From: Rehmannia glutinosa
Lineage: Eukaryota > Streptophyta > Magnoliopsida > Lamiales > Orobanchaceae
Reading direction: 5' to 3'
Length of the DNA stretch: 64,000 nt
NCBI GenBank assembly: GCA_016081115.2
Contig: CM071935.1
Coordinates: 22,672,653 to 22,736,652 of the forward strand
Within the stretch, counting starts at the first letter, position 1; each line of letters opens with the position of its first letter. Shown piece by piece: positions 42,301 through 54,796 of the stretch. The position numbers and the translations under genes were made by a program. Below the pieces are notes generated by a model. It did not search any database. It saw nothing but the letters and a program-made list of their open reading frames with translations, and had not been told where the DNA came from.

Positions 42301-43835
42301 TGTAGGTCCCAAGGGGTGTAAATGTAAGGTTTAGAAGGGGGGGGGGTTGAATAAACCTTACCAAATTTTCGATTTAGTCCTTTTAAATATTCAGAGTTGA
42401 TACTACACAGCTGAGTCCTTGATGGATAGTCAATTTAGTCACTCAGTAGAGTTAATCTCTCAATAGACTCAACTGAGCTGTTGATGGAATAACTCAGCTG
42501 TTGGCTCGAAATTAACTCGACTGTGGTTTTGTTTTCAGCGGAAGACTTAACACCCTTAAGTTTGATTAAGCAAGAATTTAGTGCTTGGTTTAGTACTTAT
42601 AAGTTATTAAGTGGATAGCAAATTTATCAGCAGATATAAGCAGTTAAAAATGCAAGAATTAAGGTGCTGAAAAGTAAATGACACAATGAAATTTTTATAG
42701 AGGTTCGAAGATGGGGTAATTCTTCTACTCCTCTCTTCTCCAACTCCTGGAGGAATCCACTAGGTAATGATCGGTTTACAAAGTGGTAGCAGTCCGGATA
42801 CAAGTCTTGATCACACAGGCCGACTTGATCCTTTGGGACTCGATCGGAGACGCCTTGATCACTCGGTGGCTTCTCGTGCGACTCGGCTTCTTCACGGGCT
42901 TTGCGCTTGCTACTCTGACTCACTTGCTCAAGCTCTTTGGATTTGATCACGAAGCCCTCCACAAGCTTAAGACTTGGTTCAACCTTGAACCTTCCTACAA
43001 TCCTTCCGGAATGTAGACCCCTTGTTTCGATATTTTCCTCTTCAAGCGATTGAAGTTATCTTTCCTTCACGGTGAGTGTTGGATTGATGTTCTTCGTAAT
43101 GTAGGCTTGAGGATTGAGAATGTTTGATTTTTCTAATATGCTTGTATATCTCACATGTGTATCATTCTTCTCAAACAAACTCCTCGGCCTTTTATAGTGA
43201 ACTTTCAAAAATTTGCCCGTTGAAGAGATAGGCTTATTTTTGAAAGTCACTTGCGTCGTTGGCTTGTCTTGTTGCGATTCTTGGAATTGCCATTTCCTCG
43301 TATGAATTGTTCTTTCACCTTTTGAGTTCGACACGGTGTGGTGCTTCCCATTGGTTCATTTCTTTTGCACGCTTCGGGGTGAGCACTCGAGAAAGGTGGT
43401 GTGGAGATATTACTTGTTTAAGTAAATCTCTTGATTTTACGTGCAATGGTTCTTTTACTGATTATCTCGACTTATTTGCATTTCCTTGCTTTCCCCCAGG
43501 TGACTTAGAGTCGACTTCCAATCATTGGATGACTCTTTGTCACTTCAACTTGAGACTTGGCTTTTCTTGAGTTGACTTGTCGATGCTTTACTGTTTGCAT
43601 CTTTTGCTTCTCTGATAGAGTTCATGTCTACTCTTCTTTGCCATACTCGGTTTGTCTCGCGTGAGTCTTCCTTCAAGTCTTGATTGTCTTCTTGCATGTT
43701 AGGGCGTAGGTGACTTAACTCGGCTTGGCGACTCTATTTATTACAATGCATTTTACAACAAGAATTGGGGTGCCAACTTTCTATTCTAAGTTTTACATGG
43801 CATTCATCAAAATCTAAACAATAAAATTCCTAACA
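42301..43835 (-). repeat. 3' LTR of element C
   Basis: 1535 bp. A TATA box CTATAAAAGG (minus strand) lies at about 43188-43197. It differs from the 5' LTR almost only at or next to CAG/CTG words, for example ACTCAGTAGA against ACTCGGTAGA and TATCAGCAGA against TATCGTGAGA. Confidence 0.92.
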
Positions 43836-46800
43836 ATTTCCCCCTTTTTGATGATGCCAAAACTTAAACCATTCAAAAATGCAAACAACAAAGATACATA
43901 CTGAGATAGTGTATTGACATAGAATGTATGTGTAGAATCAATTCTTTTATTGATCATATCATTCTTGTTCCTTAACACAACTGTTTACAAGGTGTATCAG
44001 AGCACATAATTGTCTTCACAAAAAAAAATAAAGAATTTATAGCTTTATTACGGAAGACTTACATTGTATGTATTTACATAGTGAAATACACGAAGGGTTG
44101 GACAAACAACACTTCATCTCCTTTTATCTCCTTCTTTCATCTTGTTGGCATCTTCTTCTCTTCTTCTCTTTTTTCTCGTCGTCATTTGCCTTCTTTTTCT
44201 TTTCATATGCCTTCGGCGACTTCATCTTTTCTTATTCTTTCTGTCTCTCCTCCCATAGCATTGAGTTTGTCTCTTGTTTTCTTCTTCTATTCTTTTTGCA
44301 TACTCGGCGTTAGTTTTAGCCACTCGCAAATTTGCCACTTGGTCAAGCCCGGCCCAGTAGATCCCTCATTTCTTTCTGGATCTACGTATTCAATATTCTT
44401 GGGCGGAGGCCTGGGTCAAGCTTCTTCCTCCACTCCTCGCTTCTTCCTCTACCTCGGGCGTATATTTGTCTTTGGGGTCTTCTTCTTTCCCGGTGAGTGA
44501 CCAGCAGAGTGACCAGCAGAGTGTCGGTAGTCTTTTGCCTGTCGCCTTCTTCACATAACGTGAGACCCTTTTCCCAAGATACAAGTCCCAAGCTTGAGCC
44601 ATAGACATATTTGCAAAGTATCCCTCAGTTCGAGCGTTTTAAATTCATCAACGATCGTGGCTCTGTCCCGACATCTGAGATGGCATAAGTGTCTCTGTCT
44701 ACTAGAATGCCTCCGTGTTCTTTCAAGATGTTCATAACTCGGGCATCCATTCTTCCTTCCACTTCCTTCATCCCTGCTTCAATTGTTTTTCTCTTTTCGG
44801 CCATGGATATAGCAGAGTGTTGGAGTGGCGAGTCCTGAGGGAGTTTCCGCTTATAATGTCATTTGTGTGAGGACCTTGTTGGGGGGTTTGTGCAATCATC
44901 AAAGTCACATATGTCGACCCTTCCCCCTCAACAAGCTTTCCTTTCTTTTGTTTCAAGACTTCCTCAGCTGATTTTCCCTTCTTAGCTGCTCCTTTCTTCT
45001 CAGCTTCTCCTTTCTTCTCAGCTTTAGATTTTAGCGCTTCTTAAGGTATTCCTCTTCCCCCTTTTTGGCATCATCAAAGGATAGAGGAACCCCAGGGAAC
45101 ATATCTTTGGCAAGCATGAAGTAAGTCTTCGATGGTCGAGTTCGCCGAGTGCTGCGTTGTATGCAACACGAATTCGGATCGAGTAGCGTTGGATTTGTTG
45201 AAATCAACTTCATCTCGGCCCATGAGAAGGCTGAATTTTCTTGTCATGTGTTCTTCCAAACGATGTAGATCATTTGTATTTTGCTCATGCGCGGCTTTAT
45301 CTCGGTAGTGTGAGCTTCATGCATATGCTCAATATGTTCTCTCACTTTGTTTTTGCATCGGCATTTCGACTCTCCATACCAGTGACTTGTTGAACAATGT
45401 CCGAAGAATCGACTTGTTCCACACGCATTGTTTCTTGTTGTTGCCACCATTCCCTTATTTCTGTTATGCCTCTTAAGTGGTTTTTTGTAAGGTTGGCATC
45501 TCTGTTGTCGGTCGCATGTCCAAAGAGGCTCGATGCCTCTCCATCCGTTCAACCTCGGCAAATAGTGCCTTGAACACTTCTCGAACTTGGTGATTCTAAC
45601 ATTGCGGTGATGGCCATACAACATCAAAGTCATAAGCAGCTGGAACAATGGTACCTGAAGAGAAAACGGGAGCTGGTCTGTGATAGCGGGCGCGTTCATT
45701 CTCTGACTCTTCATGGAGTTCGGGTACCTCCAGGGAAAAAGGAAAAGATTCCACAAAGGATTCATCACCGCCAACTGGGATCTGTTCGATGATGAGCGGT
45801 GCGCGTGAAGTTCTTTTGGGAATCGATCTGCTGCGACTTGAGGAGCTGCGTGTGGTCTCTTGTTGAGTTGGGTCTTGTTGTGAAGTGGACCCGGCTTGCT
45901 TTGAGCCTCGTTTGTGTCTCAACAAGCTTTGTTGGTCTCGGTGATTTTTTTTCCATTTCAGGTTGGTCCTCGGCCTTATCGAAGCGTCATCGGACGATGA
46001 TGAGATTTCCATTGGTGGCTCATCATCAAAGTTAAAAAGTTTGAGTAGTCTTGGGATCGAGACTTGCTCGTGCTTGGAACATCCGCGGTGAGTCTTTTGG
46101 ATTTGCACGGGGATGACTCGGCTTCTTCATCGCGCCCGATCCCGAGAAAGGTTACATCGGGATTATCCTGGGAATCATGAAGTGCGCTTATCTCCTTCTC
46201 GGATGGGTCGATGATAGCGGGAGGGATGTTCTCTATTTCAGAACTTCTTTACCCGGGAAGTCTCAACCTCCCGTGGGCCTTCATTACCTCCGGCAGTCTC
46301 TCTCTGCGGCGAGGCCTTGGTCCTCCCTTTCGACGAGTGTCATTTGTCTTAGGGTCTTCTACGATGGCATCCATTGGAGCCTCAACCCCATGGATTGCAC
46401 TTTCATCGCCCCAGTGTTAACTCCCGGGTTGTTCCTTCATGTGCCTCGACCGCATCGCATCAGCGTCATTAGCCCCAGAGCGGTTGGCACCTCGGTGAAA
46501 GCTTGATCTCAAGCTATGCGAGCTTCGTTGATGGCAACTTGATGTTCTTCTTGTGTTTGTAATTTCTCTCCTTCGCCTCCTTGATTCGTTGTGGAGTCAC
46601 TGCGGCATCCCCGACCTTTGCTGCGGTGGAGGAGTTTCCCCCCGGTGGCACACCGGTGAGTGACTTGGAATGGGGTCACTCGTCTCCAAACTCCTTTGTT
46701 TCGATTGAATGTTCAGTAGTTGGGGCGGGTTGTAAAACACCTTCATAGGGGTTGGCTCATTGGGGTCCCCATTGTCCCGATTTCATCGCCATCTCCTTAT

Positions 46801-48651
46801 TGCCTTCTTCCGAGTGAGTGTTTGGGAAGTGGTGGCAGCAACAACGATGGCTATTTGTTGAACCACTCCCATTGGATCGATTTCTATTTGTGTTCGGAGG
46901 ACTCTCCTGGTCCCTCCATCAATCTTTGCTCGTGAAGGATTCGGATTCTGCAATGCTTCTTTGCATTTGCAACTCTTACGTGGCGGCGGACATTCTCGGA
47001 TCCTCATCTTTGTCGAGAAGACATCAAGGAGAGGATGTGTGTGTTCGTGGTGCCGGAGATAGAGGCGGATGCTTGCCTTCTCACGTGCCTCGGCTTCCTC
47101 GGCTTGCTTTTCTCTCTCCTTTTCCTTGAAAATCTGCGGGATGTCTAAGCGAGTTGTCTTCATCAAGTCTTTGGGAGCACCGTTTTTAGTCCAAGGAAAT
47201 TTAGCAGTTCCTCTTCTTCTTCTTCTTCTATAAACTCGGGCCGTTGGAACTGTTCCTTGACTTACTCAACTTCCATTTCCTCCACTCACGCAGATGATTT
47301 TGGATGTCCGGGTAAGGTGGGGATAGGATCATTACATCACTATCTCGCTCTAGCAGGTTCTTCTTGTGTTTAATTTGTGTGAACTACGGTGTGTCTTGAG
47401 TTGCCTCTGCTTTGATCGCCTTTAGAGACTTGGTGTTTCATCAACTACATCCGGAGACTCTACTTCTCCAAGATCTCCGATATGTGTGCTCTAGGCCGAG
47501 TAAGATCGACTCATTTGGTTTCTCCGATTCAGATCGCTTGATGATTCTTCTTCGTCTCCTAGTTTGTACGGAGGGATTTAAGTTCGAGAGGCGGTGTCCC
47601 TCGAGTCTTGGGCGGCTGGGGCGTCTTTGGTGTCTTTTCGAGGAGCAGGCCGTCTTGGCTTCTCGGTTCTCCTCTTCTTGACGATCGGAGAAGGTATTTG
47701 TGAGTCCTTCTCGACCTCGGCTGCTGCGGCGGGAGACACAGCTGCGAGGGCGGGTGACTCTGCTGGGGCGGGAGCATGTTTGGTTTTCTTTCTTTGCAGG
47801 GGGCGTGATCTTCTTAGTAGCTGCTGGGGCAGCTCTCTTCTTGGGTGGAGAGGAAACAATTGTATCTTGGTCGGTGATTCCCCCTCACCAGTGTCGCTCT
47901 CTTGGCGTAAGCTCTCTTGTGCGCGAGAGAGGTTTGCTCGAACATCCTCTTGTTAACATGGAATGCCTTCCCATGTCTAAGAGGACTCCTTTCACCTCCA
48001 TTAGCCGGCCAATCACTAGGCCATATCCTAGGGATCCTCCAAATGTGCCATCTTCTTTGAAGGATTTGTTCCCACGTTGCAGTCTGCTTTGTAGACAAAC
48101 AAACTCGGCCAGTTTATCTTCTTTTCTTCGATGATTGCGGCCATTACAATCGGCTTTGCCTTTGTGATTGGTCAAAGCCGCCAAACTTGATGTCGATACA
48201 TTTGGCAACTATGTCCAACGACTTGTGATAATCCTCCTTGGTGATCTCTTGTTTGTTGTATACACTATTTTATCGGCAAAGTCGAGGCTTGGCTATTTCT
48301 TTCCAAGCATCGGCCAGGTTTACATCAACCGTTAATCTGACGATGCTCCTTCCTTTGGTAGTGAGCGGTGGTCACCAAATCCTTGGCGAGAGATAGTCAC
48401 CGCTTTAGTGAGCAGATGACTTGATTCCTTCATCGTGAATCTCGGCATTCACGTAGAATTGTGCGACCTCCTCCACATAGGTCATCGGATATTCTAACGT
48501 TAGAAACGGTTTTAGCCGATCGTTTCCAACTTTTCAGCGATTTTCTTCACTAGGGTGTCGTCGGACCCTGTTTCACCATTCGTCGAAATCCACCGTAGAG
48601 AGAGGTGTGGATTTGCTTTCCTAACTTGGTAAAGTCATAAGTCGGTGCCAT
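43836..48651 (-). pseudogene. Additional (env-position) reading frame of element C, broken
   Basis: The frame starts MAPTYDFTKLGKQIHT at 48651, matching the start of the equivalent frame in D (59209). Readable pieces in shifting frames are an N-terminal domain (NWPEFVCLQ-like block near 48100, DGTFGGSLGYGLVIGRLMEV near 48010), a Pro/Ala/Lys-rich linker (47570-47860), acidic and Glu-rich stretches (46780-47170), a serine-rich region (45600-46108) and a coiled-coil-like part (45240-45560). It fades toward 44060; 43836-44060 is the 3' leader to the polypurine tract. The role of such frames in copia elements is not established; the position is that of the env-like gene of SIRE elements. I see no clear signal peptide or membrane segment. 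Confidence 0.6.
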
Positions 48652-49171
48652 TTTTAGGATTATATCAAGGAAAAACTTGGAGATTGACTTGGAGATAGAT
48701 AGGGCTTCGAGAATATTTTGCCTTTGCTTTTGAGAGAAAGAGATGAACAGTTTTAGAAGTGTGAGAGAGAAACGAATGAAAATGGTTTAAATATGGTTTA
48801 TGAAAGGGCGTGCGGGTGGTTTTGAAATGTGATCGAAATCAACGGCTTGGATTTTGCACGCCTATTGAGCATTTAATGTCTCGTATTTAATGCGGCGACA
48901 TTTATATCCAATCATGAGCTTGGTGTGCGGCTTTATGTCCGTACACATCATCATTATCTTTGACGTATTCCTTAAAACATTCCCGCTTAGTCAAACGATT
49001 GCGTTTTGTCACTTTGCTCATAAGTTATTCAAACTTATCCCTTAGCCGATTTATCTCTACTTCTCATAGTTCTCTTGGTGACTCAGGCCTATCGGTGACT
49101 CGGTGTAGTCAGTTGTCTTTTCCGTCTGGTGATTCTTGGTGATTTCTATTTTCGACTCTTTTTTCCCCCTT
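48652..49171 (-). promoter_or_regulatory. Spacer upstream of the additional frame of element C, possible internal promoter
   Basis: Between the pol end and the start codon at 48651 the minus strand has CATATTTAAACC near 48795, then a CT-rich stretch with TTTCTCTCTCACAC, as in a plant core promoter and 5' leader. The equivalent place in D has a clearer TATA box. Confidence 0.4.
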
Positions 49172-50860
49172 TTACATTCCATTTCTCTTCTTTGATTCGT
49201 GCGAGTGTCGGCTCGGCTCAATTAGTCCCAACTCATGCTTGAGTTCTTCAAATCTTGACTCACATAATGGTTTTGTGAAGATGTCAGCTAGTTGTTTATC
49301 AGTTGAGATATATTCCAGGATGATGTCGTTTTCAACATGATCTCTTATGAAGTGATATCTGACATCAATATGCTTTGTTCTTGAATGCAACACAGGATTT
49401 TGAGTGATTGCAATTGCACTTGTGTTATCACACATGATTGGAATTTCTTTTTCCTCAATTTCATAGTCTCTCATTCTTTGTCTCATCCATAGGACTTGGG
49501 CACTTGTTTGCCCGCACTATATGTATTCCGCCTCAATTTGTAGAGGTGGCTATTGAGTTTTGCTTCTTGCTAAACCAGGAAATCAACCTATTTCCTAGCA
49601 TTTGACATGTGCTGAAGTGCTCTTCCTATCAACTCTGCATCCAAAGATAGTCGAGAATCGAATAGCCAATTAGCTTGAACCACCTTCCTTTGGATACCAT
49701 AGGCCTACTTCTTGGCTTCCTTTCAAGTATCTCAATATTCTCTTAGCTTTCTTTGTCATATGGCTCTCTTTTGGAGCAGATTGAAATCTTGCACATACAC
49801 CTACAAAGAAAGGTGATATACGGCCGCTTCTTTGTGAGATAGAGTAGTGATCCAATAAGTGCTCAGTATCTTGTTTGATCTACATGCTTGCCATCTACAT
49901 CCATGTCCATTTTAATCGATGTGTTCATTGGAATTTTTACGAAGACTTCTCTTCCATACCAAACTTCTTCATTAAATCTACGGTGTATTTTGTTTGACTT
50001 ATGAAGGTTCCATCCTTCTTTTGTTTCACTTGGAGTCCAAGGAAGAATGTCGGCTCTCCCATCATGCTCATTTCAAATTTACTTTGCATGAGGTTTGAAA
50101 ATTTTTCACACATGACTCTTTGTTAGTGGATCCAAAAATGATGTCATCCATATATACTTGAACAAGCGGTATACTGTTTGTCTTGAATTACGAAAAGTGT
50201 TCTATCTACTTTTCCTTTTGTGAATCCATTTTCGAGTTAGGAATTGTGACAAGGTATCATACCATGCTCGGGTGCCCGCTTCAATCCATACGGGGCTTTC
50301 TTGAGTTTGTATACCTTATCTCCAAGAGTCTTCGCTCAAAACCTGGAGGTTGTTCAACATACACTTCTTCTTCCAATAAACCATTTAGGAATGCACTTTT
50401 ACATCCATCGATATACAATGAAATTCTTGTGAGTCTGCATAGGCAAGAAACATCCTTATAGCTTCCAATCTTGCTACGAGGGGCAAATGTTTCATCAAAA
50501 TCTATCCCTTCTTCTTGGCAATATCCTTTGGCTACTAGTCTTGCTTTGTTTCTTACCACGAACCTTTCTCATTCATCTTATTTCGAACACCCATTTGGTG
50601 CCAATAACATTTTGATGTATGGGTCTTTGCACTAATTCCCATACTTTATTTCTTTCAAACCGATTGACTCTTCTTGCATAGCTTGAATCCGTGTGTGTCG
50701 TCAAGGTTTGTGACACGTCTTTGGGCTCTATTTGAGAGATGAAGCATGTGAACATGGCTTCTTGTTGAGTTCGGATCTTGTTTTGACACCTTCTCTTATA
50801 TCTCCAATGACAAGTTCTCGTGGATGATTTCTCGGCCATCTTACATCAGGTTGGAGTAAG
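49172..50860 (-). pseudogene. pol: RT and RNase H region of element C pol
   Basis: RT pieces read VRNKARLVAKGYCQEEGIDF (about 50500), SAFLNGLLEEEVYVEQPPGF (about 50360) and an active site of the YMDD type (VYMDDIIFGS) near 50130-50160. RNase H is represented by the block near 49670-49850 and the intact-looking tail 49172-49486 (IMCDNTSAIAITQNP, HIDVRYHFIRDHV, TDKQLADIFTKPL). Frameshifts and stops are frequent between these blocks; the last one runs past the stop used in D. Confidence 0.88.
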
Positions 50861-51082
50861 TTAGCTGGATTGATCGACTTGCGGTGTGTTCTTTGTGGTC
50901 GACTCTCTCGTAATCACTTAGCCGCAAATTCTCCGGTGATTTTGAGATTCAGCAATCTCATCTTATTCTCGAGTTGATGATTCGGCTTGACTTCAAAGAT
51001 AGGGACTCTTCGTATGGTTGGATGATTGAGTTTATCGGTGACTCTTCAATGTCTTCTCCATTTACATTTGGCTCATCTAATA

Positions 51083-51995
51083 CTACATGAATGGATTCTT
51101 ACGTAACCATAGTTCTTTTGTTGAGTATCCTGTAGGCCTTCTTTTCGGTGAGTACCCTAAGAAGATACCTTCATCGACTTTAGCATCAAAAGCCTTTAGG
51201 TTGTCTTTGCCATTGTTGTGGATGAAGCATTTACATCCAAATATTACGAAATATGCAACATTTGGTTTTCTTCCAGTCCGGATCTCATAGGGAGTCTTTG
51301 TCGGTTGTCTATTTATCATACATCTGTTTTGGGTGTAGTAAGTGTTGTGTTGATTGCTTGACCCAAAATCTTTTTGGTAACCCTGCTTGACTAACATGGT
51401 CCTTCGCTTCTTTGAGGGTTCTCGTTCCTTCTTTCTCGCAACTCCGTTATCTTTGTGGAGTTCTTGCTGGCGATAGTTCATGACCAATACCATTTTCAAT
51501 ACAATATCGAGTTATTATTCCATTGACAAACTCGGTTCCTCTGTCCCGATCTTATTTTGATAATGGTTTGACTCTTCTCGTTTTGAATCCTCTTCATCAT
51601 TGTGGTAGTTTTTGTAGAGTTTCTTTCTTCTTGCACATGAATATTGTCCATGTGTATCTTGAGTAGTCATCTACTACCACCAAGGTGTATTTCTTTCCAC
51701 TTATGTTGTTTGGTTCCACTTGGCCAAATAGATCCATATGAAGTAGATGCAATATTCTTGTTGAGGATGGGCATGTCTTTTCTTTGAATGACGACTTGAT
51801 TTGTTTTCCCTTCGACATCGTCACATATACTCTCCTTCTTGTATACTTGAGTTTGGAAGTCCTTCCACAAGATTTACAGCAAGTTTGTTGATCGTTTTGA
51901 AATTCGGGTGACTCGGCTTTTTTGTGCCACTGCCAACTTGATTCAATTTGTGCTCTTTTTGCTAGTAGACAGTCTTTGGGTGTTGCGTTGACCAA
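51083..51995 (-). pseudogene. pol: Integrase region of element C pol
   Basis: Visible blocks are GKQIKSSFKE, LLHMDLFGQVEPNNISGKK with the first catalytic Asp, VVVDDYSRYTW, and the C-terminal FGCKCFIHN and EGIFLGYS. The HHCC zinc part near 51870-51920 has lost cysteine spacing, and the segment with the second Asp and Glu (about 51450-51600) is badly damaged. Confidence 0.85.
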
Positions 51996-52099
51996 TCCAC
52001 TACATACATATTTTTTGTCTACATCCTTGCAAAGACAACTTCATTTGATTCAATATCTTTGATTTAGCATATTCCCATGTTGAATCCAACGTTGTAGCC

Positions 52100-52370
52100 C
52101 TTGTCACGAGTTGATCGATGCTTAGCAGGTTGAAGTTGAGTCCTTCAACATATGCAACGTCTCGTGATTTCTAATCCATTCCTCTTGATGGATCCAATGC
52201 CTCTTATTTCGCCAGAGCTTCATTTCCACCAAATATGACTTTTGCTCCTTTAACTTCCTTGAATTTTGACAGATTTTTCTTATTTCTGTCATATGTCCGG
52301 GAATGACCACTATCCATGTACCAGGTTCCTTGGCACTTAGTTGTTCCTTGAACCGCAATCAAGGAAATTA
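52100..52370 (-). pseudogene. pol: Protease region of element C pol
   Basis: The block GTWIVVIPGHMT corresponds to the copia protease start (DSG followed by SRHMTG in relatives); the DSG triad is destroyed here. The following KVIFGGNE-type block is recognisable only in a shifted frame. Identified by position and by comparison with D at 62000-62157. Confidence 0.7.
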
Positions 52371-54671
52371 AGTTTTAGGTACCCATACTTATGCAGGTCT
52401 GAGGGGTTAGAGTTGTAAGATGATCCAACCAACCTATAGCCAAATGATTTGACTCTAAGGGATTGCCATCTATCGGTGCCATAATCATAATTAATCCTGG
52501 CAAATTGCTTGGGGATTCTAGGTTCATACAACTGTCTCTTTTGTCTGTATGCTGCATATGTGTTTTAGCAATTGCCTTTCTTGGGTTGTTGTGGTGTCTT
52601 TGAGTGTGATGCCTAGGTGCATAGTTGTCTTTGATGAAAGCTCTTATCCTTTTGGAATGGCCTTTCTTGAGTTCTAGGCCTTTGCCATTTGGGCTTATAT
52701 TCCATAAGTCTATCTTTGATAGTTCACATTATTCCAATCACTTGGCTTGGATATTTTCTACCATTCCCATCATATGTATTTCTTTTATGGATTTTTGGGA
52801 TTTTTGGTAGCTCGCTTCTTCTTTCTGAGTATTTTCTGTTAGGAGTTTCTTTGAGGACTGGTGAATCTCTTCTCGGTGTCCTTTCAAAGACACTCAACTG
52901 GACATTTCATTTTCCTTTTCCTTTGTAACCAAGGCCGGTTTGCTTGTTATTGTGCTTTGGAGTGAATGTGTGTGCAACATTTAGAGTTTTGGATTTTTCA
53001 GACTCTTCATGACTTGAAGATCCTTTTTCCAAAATTACTTTTGAGGTTTGACATAGCACAGAGGAATTAAATCCTAATCTGTCTTGTCTCCACATTCTCT
53101 TTGACTCATAATAAGATCATCCAATGATTTAGATACCTTAGTGAATGAGACAATAACATTCTTGAGGTCATTCTCCCTCTTTTCTATAGCAGCAATTTCT
53201 GCTACTAATTTAGCATTTTCAGCCTTTAAACTTTCATTCTCATCAGCTATTTGACTTAGAGTTCGGCTCCTTAGTCGGCTTTGAGTTTTGACTTTTGAGT
53301 AGGCTATTTTCCTCATTCAATAGTGTGTGTGAGGATTTAATGTGTTCAAAATCTTTCATCATTTTGCCTAATGAATCATAAAGATCGAGTGGGTGACGAA
53401 GTGTGTGTGACTATCATCGGTGTACGAGTTTGATGAGTTAGATTGTACTTCATCTTCTTGGTCGGGTTGATCTTGTTCTTTGGCCATCAAGCGGATCAGG
53501 GCTTCTTCTTGAGTCACTTGAGTTCGGCTTCCTTGCTCTCGAATGTTTGTCTCTCTTGACTTCAATAGTGTGTGATGAGACCATCATTGCCTTTTTCTTT
53601 TCTTGTCTTCTTTCTTTCTCGAAGACCTTCCTTCTTCTTCATCCTGTATTTGTTGACTACGAGGATATGGCGATCAATGGCATAGTGACCTGGTTGTCTG
53701 ATTCCATCATAGATATTCAACCTTTTGATCGACTCTTTCCATTCTTGGATTGTCGCCCTTTGATACTCAACTTTTTGATGATCTGTTCTCTTGGTTGGCC
53801 TATCTTCCCTTGATTTGGAGGAGCCGAGTGTCTTCGGAAGATTCACCCTTTCCTCTCTTGTAGTTCTTATTGAAGAACTTGTTGAACCTCTTAACCATCG
53901 GGCTATTTCTTCCGGGTCAATGACTTCTTTGACCTCGGCTCTCTTCCCATCTTTGACAATTAGAGCAAATTTGTTTTGGGGCAAATTGTCTCTTCTTGGT
54001 CTTTTTCTTCTCACTCAAACTCATAGGCTTTGAGGTCCGAGAATAACTCATGGTTGGATGTCTTTGATAGGTCCATGGAATGTCTCGGTGCCATGACCTT
54101 CATTTCCCATTCATTTGGAAGACTTTTTAGGATTTTCATACACATTTTCTTCGTGTATATTCCTTTCCAAGTGCGAATGACTCATTTGTGATTTACGTGA
54201 ACCGAGCATCTAGTTGATCAGGTTCTCTCCCGAGATCATTTTGAAGTTCTCAAATTTCAGACTGACCACCGATAATTTGTTTTCTTTGATTTGCTCGAGC
54301 CTTCGCAAATCAATGCCACTTGTCCCTGATTTCTTTAGCCGTTTTGCATGATTTGACTTTATTGAACATGGCTTTGTCAAGGTTTTGTAAAGGATGTCCT
54401 TGGCTACATTGTCCAGGTTATATCTTTTTTCTGTCATCATTTGTCCACTCGGTTCTTGGTTTTCAACCATGGTAGTGCCGGGAGCAACATCTTTTTCTCC
54501 TTCAACTCTTAAACTCAATTGTGTGTTCACCTTTAAGATTTGCGGAGGCCCATCTTCTATCACTATCCACATCTCATCATGTAATCTTTGATAGATGAGC
54601 TCGCATCGAATTTTCCAATCATCAAATTCTTCAATAGTGAACATAGGGATGCGTGTCAAATTTGCTTCCAT
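52371..54671 (-). pseudogene. gag: gag of element C, broken
   Basis: Start MEANLTRIPMFTIEEFDDWK at 54671, followed by the copia gag core (RCELIYQRLHDEMWIVIEDG, RLKKSGTSGIDLRRLEQIKE). A decayed CCHC knuckle is visible as RQPGHYAID near 53690; its cysteines are lost. Then come a coiled-coil segment (ENESLKAENAKLVAEIAAIE near 53200) and a basic C-terminal tail to about 52400. Multiple frameshifts. It is longer than a minimal copia gag, as expected for SIRE-type elements. Confidence 0.85.
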
Positions 54672-54796
54672 TATAATAACTTTTAATGATAAAAAGAGTT
54701 TTGAAAGTTTAAGTACTAAAGCGGACTTTGAAAAGTTTGGAGATCTAGTTCAAGAACGGTGCGGAGGGTTCAATGAACCAACCGCTCGATACCACT

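Noticed and set aside
44081..44500. Plus-strand frames of 60-150 codons in 43200-48200
   Set aside because: They are antisense shadows of the additional reading frame of element C; the minus-strand reading aligns with element D.
43836..48651. Classical retroviral envelope gene in element C
   Set aside because: The position fits, but I see no signal peptide, glycosylated ectodomain or membrane anchor in the readable parts; called an additional reading frame instead.
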